The notes under the pieces were generated by a model. That model made no database searches. It was not told where the DNA came from and worked only from the letters and a program-made list of their open reading frames with translations. The position numbers and the translations under genes were made by a program. From the NCBI GenBank assembly GCA_030611905.1, contig JAUWOX010000046.1, forward strand, positions 1 through 7,702: a stretch of 7,702 bases of DNA, written 5' to 3'. This document shows, piece after piece, positions 5,310-7,702 of the stretch (positions are counted from its first letter, which is position 1; the number at the start of each line of letters is the position of its first letter). The DNA comes from a bacterium (GTDB lineage Bacteria > Patescibacteriota > JABMPQ01 > JAQVVF01).

Positions 5310-6386
5310 TTAAGAATCTATTTTTTGACCAGTCCATGCCGAAATTATGTCTTTAATATCAGAAACTCTCACTTCGGGCAACTTAACGCCTTTTTGATCT
5401 TCCTGATAAGCCAGTCTTAATCGTTCAATTCTTTCATTAATCTCCATCTCGGTTTCAGTCTTGCCTTCAGTTCTGGCTTGTTGTAATTTTTGCTCTAGCC
5501 CTTTTATTTTATTAGGCGCATCTATCACATCTAATCTGACCTTGGCCGATCCTTCATCGATTAAATCAATCGCCTTGTCTGGCAGGTATCTATCCGGAAT
5601 ATATTTAACAGATAATTCTGTTGCGGCTTTGATAGCCTCGTCTGTAATTTTTACTTTATGATGTTCTTCATAAACCTTTCTTAAGCCCTCTAAGATTTTT
5701 ATAGTCATTGGCATATCCGGCGGTTCAACCATGACTGGCTGAAATCTCCGCTCTAAACTTACTTCCGGTTTAATATACTTATTATATTCAGTTAGAGTTG
5801 TCGCTCCTATCGTCTGCATGTCTCCTCGAGCCAATGCTGGTTTTATAATATCAGCTGGATCTAATGCTCCTTCTGCGCCCTTTGATTGAACAATCAAATG
5901 AACCTCATCAATGAACAAAACAATTCTTCGCTGTGATGCCTTTAATTCTCCCATTACCTTTTTCAATCTCTGTTCAAACTCTCCTCGATATTTAGTTCCC
6001 GCAATCATACTGCTTACATTCAATGCCAAAACCCTTTTATCTTGCAGGCTGATCGGCACTGTCTTATCAGCAACTCTTTGAGCCAATCCCTCAACAATTG
6101 CAGTTTTACCCACGCCTGGTTTGCCTAATAGAATGGGATTATTTTTAGTTCGTCTAGATAAAATTTGTGTTACTCTGCTAATCTCTGCTTCCCGGTCAAT
6201 TACTGGATCTAATTTTTTGTCTCTTGCTTCGGCAGTTATATCTCTAGAATAAGAATCCAAAATCGGAGTGGATCCTCCGCCACGCACTTTACTGCCCATT
6301 CCTTTAAACTTGTCTCTATTTAGCCAAACTAAATAAGCCAAAGATATTGCTACTAATCCAATTATTACCCAAATGCTAGTTGTCAT
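5310..6386 (-). CDS. Membrane-anchored AAA+ ATPase, single ClpB/ClpC-type D1 module
   Basis: A 358-residue protein equal to the first ATPase module of ClpB/ClpC plus a membrane anchor. Residues 5-22 are one hydrophobic segment, followed by a basic stretch (R24, K26, K28, K33, R35), predicting a cytoplasmic ATPase. Motifs in order: Walker A GKPGVGKT (88-95), pore-loop KYRGEFEQRL (132-141), Walker B VLFIDE (156-161), sensor 1 GATT (194-197), arginine fingers in LERRF (R213, R214), and a sensor-2 region around YLPDKAIDLIDE. A short coiled-coil stretch (about 290-330) corresponds to a reduced ClpC middle domain. It ends at ISAWTG plus six residues, exactly where D2 would begin in ClpC. The Clp N-domain, the D2 module and the ClpP-docking loop are absent. 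All catalytic residues are present, so this is an intact one-ring remodelling ATPase, not a decayed clp gene. There is no Shine-Dalgarno; 21 bases separate it from each neighbour. Confidence 0.88.
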   Translation of the reverse strand: MTTSIWVIIGLVAISLAYLVWLNRDKFKGMGSKVRGGGSTPILDSYSRDITAEARDKKLDPVIDREAEISRVTQILSRRTKNNPILLGKPGVGKTAIVEGLAQRVADKTVPISLQDKRVLALNVSSMIAGTKYRGEFEQRLKKVMGELKASQRRIVLFIDEVHLIVQSKGAEGALDPADIIKPALARGDMQTIGATTLTEYNKYIKPEVSLERRFQPVMVEPPDMPMTIKILEGLRKVYEEHHKVKITDEAIKAATELSVKYIPDRYLPDKAIDLIDEGSAKVRLDVIDAPNKIKGLEQKLQQARTEGKTETEMEINERIERLRLAYQEDQKGVKLPEVRVSDIKDIISAWTGQKIDS

Positions 6387-6407
6387 AAATTAAATAAAAA
6401 TTATTAA

Positions 6408-7277
6408 TTAAAAGTTTTTTCTTTCCGGTCGCGGCTTTTTTTCTGATTTGAAAGATTCTGGGGGAAGCATAGTGATTTCTAGGCCTTGATCTGTCACTTC
6501 GACTTTGTCTGCGGCAAGAATTTTCATAGCCATGGCTAGATCGGCAAAATTAAGCTTCTCATAGTTTTTTCGATCTTTTTCTAACTGCTGTTTCATTCCC
6601 TGCCAAGCCTGTTTATTGATATTTAATTCGGCAACTTTGTTAGGCTGAAGGATTTTCATGGACATAGCTAGCTCGGCAAAAGTCCGCCAATTTTTATTTC
6701 GATTTTCTTCTAATCGCTGTTTCATTCCCTGCCAAGCTCGATCATCAATATTCAATTCAGCAAATTTATCAGGCCGAAGCATTCTCAAGTGCATAGCTTC
6801 AGAAGCAAAATCATACCACCTATTATCATGATAATAACTTTCTAAATGTTGTTTCGTTTTTTGCCAGATTTCATCGTCAGTCTCTAATTCAGTAGCTTTA
6901 TCAGGCTGAAGAATTTTTATCTGCATGCCTAATCGGGCATAATTATACAAATCTCTATCGCCCCGATAATCTCTATCTTTCCGATGAAGTTTCAACAATT
7001 GTCTCATATTTTGCCAAGCATTGTCATCAATCTCTAATTCAGCAGCTTTATCAGGCTGAAGAATTTTCATGTTCACGGCTAGGCTCGCAAAGGATGTCCA
7101 CCATTTTCTCTTTCGTTCTACTTCCAATTGCTGTTTCAGTCCCTGCCAATCTGATTTAGTGATCTCTGTTTCGGGATCGAATTTGAGTTCGAAGCTTTGT
7201 CCCTGTTCTAATGTCAAATCCTGAAGCTTGAGATCTTCATCTGATGGTTTACGATCAAAATGCTTTCTTATTCCCAT
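6408..7277 (-). CDS. Tandem W-repeat protein A, function unknown
   Basis: A 289-residue soluble protein without signal peptide or membrane segment. After about 36 residues come five tandem helical repeats of 43-50 residues, with their key tryptophans at 44, 88, 138, 182 and 225. The approximate unit is IDDxAWQGMKQxLExxR, a charged turn, WxxFAxxAMxMKIL, then xPDKxAEL. Each unit predicts two amphipathic helices, so I expect an alpha-solenoid for protein binding. The last repeat leads into a fixed tail (KVEVTDQGLEITM, then PPESFKS and a Lys/Arg/Pro-rich end) shared almost perfectly with the upstream paralog. It starts 34 bases after that paralog and ends 21 bases before the AAA+ gene, so all are probably co-transcribed. 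No Shine-Dalgarno is seen. I do not recognise a named family; it might act as an adaptor or substrate of the membrane ATPase, which is inference from position only. Confidence 0.75.
   Translation of the reverse strand: MGIRKHFDRKPSDEDLKLQDLTLEQGQSFELKFDPETEITKSDWQGLKQQLEVERKRKWWTSFASLAVNMKILQPDKAAELEIDDNAWQNMRQLLKLHRKDRDYRGDRDLYNYARLGMQIKILQPDKATELETDDEIWQKTKQHLESYYHDNRWYDFASEAMHLRMLRPDKFAELNIDDRAWQGMKQRLEENRNKNWRTFAELAMSMKILQPNKVAELNINKQAWQGMKQQLEKDRKNYEKLNFADLAMAMKILAADKVEVTDQGLEITMLPPESFKSEKKPRPERKNF
6504..7169 (-). repeat. Five coding tandem repeats in protein A (43-50 codons each)
   Basis: The repeats are visible in the DNA as well as the protein. CATTCCCTGCCAAGC (plus strand) occurs at 6594-6608 and 6723-6737, exactly 129 bases or 43 codons apart. 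A segment encoding KILQPDKA, containing CAGGCTGAAGAATTTT on the plus strand, recurs near 6902 and 7052. The second repeat has a six-residue insertion. Confidence 0.85.
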
Positions 7278-7311
7278 TGTATCACAAAATTAATAATTTT
7301 TTAATGCAAAT

Positions 7312-7702
7312 TTAAAAGTTTTTCCTCTCTGGTCGTGGTTTTTTTGGAGATTTAAAAGATTCTGGGGGGAGCATGGTGATTTCTAGACCTTGATCGGTTA
7401 CTTCTACTTTGTCTGCGGCGAGGATTTTAAGATACATTGCCTGATTTGCAAAACGCCACCACTCATTATTATCGCGATAACTTTCTAATTCATCTCTCAT
7501 TCCCTGCCAAGCTGAATCATTCAGATCAAGCTCTGTTACTCTGTCTGGAAAAAGGATTTTAAGGCGCATAGCTTTAGATGCAAAATCCAACCAATAATCA
7601 TTCCGGCGAGAACTTTCCAAATTATCTTTCATTCCCTGCCAAGCTGAATCTAGGTTAAGCTCTACCATTTTATCAGGAAAAAGGATTTTAAGATTCATGA
7701 CT
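7312..7702 (-). CDS. Tandem W-repeat protein B, C-terminal fragment (cut by right window edge)
   Basis: At least 129 codons of a second W-repeat protein; the frame is open to the right edge. The methionine at 7698 falls in the middle of a repeat (SMNLKIL), so it is an internal residue and the real start lies outside the window. Two full repeats and part of a third are seen, with the same AWQGM..LE.R and FA..AM..KIL pattern as protein A but with FPDK/R in place of QPDK. CATTCCCTGCCAAGC occurs at 7498 and 7630, 132 bases or 44 codons apart. The last 38 residues match protein A at 37 positions. It is the first visible gene of the four-gene run, 34 bases before protein A. Confidence 0.75.
   Translation of the reverse strand, partial: VMNLKILFPDKMVELNLDSAWQGMKDNLESSRRNDYWLDFASKAMRLKILFPDRVTELDLNDSAWQGMRDELESYRDNNEWWRFANQAMYLKILAADKVEVTDQGLEITMLPPESFKSPKKPRPERKNF

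Noticed and set aside
5310..5320. The AAA+ gene as a pseudogene or frameshifted clpC
   Set aside because: All D1 motifs are intact, it ends with a clean TAA at the domain boundary, and the next 21 bases lead straight into another gene with no D2-like sequence in any frame.
7270..7290. Extended -10 promoter (TGATACAAT) just before W-repeat gene A
   Set aside because: The motif overlaps the ATG itself, so transcription would begin inside the coding region, and no -35 lies at the right distance. The 34-base gap fits an operon instead.
1..7702. Recoding of UGA as glycine (Gracilibacteria/Absconditabacteria code), suggested by the absence of TGA stops
   Set aside because: cysS, the propeller, the AAA+ protein and the W-repeat protein are all uninterrupted with no in-frame TGA. 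A UGA-glycine code would give many. The lack of TGA stops in so few AT-rich genes is expected.
6504..7702. CRISPR array or intergenic satellite, from the regular spacing of CATTCCCTGCCAAGC
   Set aside because: The 129- and 132-base periods are whole codons inside open reading frames and encode the AWQGM part of protein repeats.

Overview
The window looks like a piece of an AT-rich bacterial chromosome. My best guess is a member of the Candidate Phyla Radiation (Patescibacteria, Parcubacteria-like). That rests on AT-rich genes with short AT-rich leaders and no Shine-Dalgarno sequence, an IS200-like (RAYT-type) transposase with palindromic satellites, and a type of tandem W-repeat protein that I loosely associate with such genomes. 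None of this could be tested by a search here. All complete genes end in TAA or TAG, and the long genes have no in-frame TGA, so the standard bacterial code fits.

Layout, left to right. The first 105 bases hold the 5' end of dnaB (minus strand), which runs off the left edge. Then comes a complete cysS (208-1578, minus). Immediately upstream of it lies an IS200/RAYT-like transposase (1532-2215, minus), whose reading frame runs through a palindromic element and 47 bases into cysS. Palindromes with the core AACTAAAGTT, oriented outward on each side, flank the transposase. Next is a divergent pair unlike its surroundings: a LOG-like Rossmann protein (2359-2871, minus) with its own promoter, strong ribosome binding site and terminator, and a GC-richer putative lipoprotein (3177-3668, plus), also with a strong ribosome binding site and its own terminator. 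A 34-codon small ORF may precede the lipoprotein.

The right half (3894-7702, minus) is a tight four-gene run with gaps of 34, 21 and 21 bases. In transcription order it holds two paralogous tandem W-repeat proteins (the first cut by the window edge), a membrane-anchored single-module AAA+ ATPase matching the D1 domain of ClpB/ClpC, and a membrane-anchored FG-GAP beta-propeller. A hairpin terminator follows at 3839-3868. Predicted topology puts the ATPase in the cytoplasm and the propeller outside, joined by two single-pass membrane anchors. I infer that these four genes encode one membrane-associated assembly. I recognise no described system with this composition, so it is the best candidate here for something new. 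Its function is unknown.
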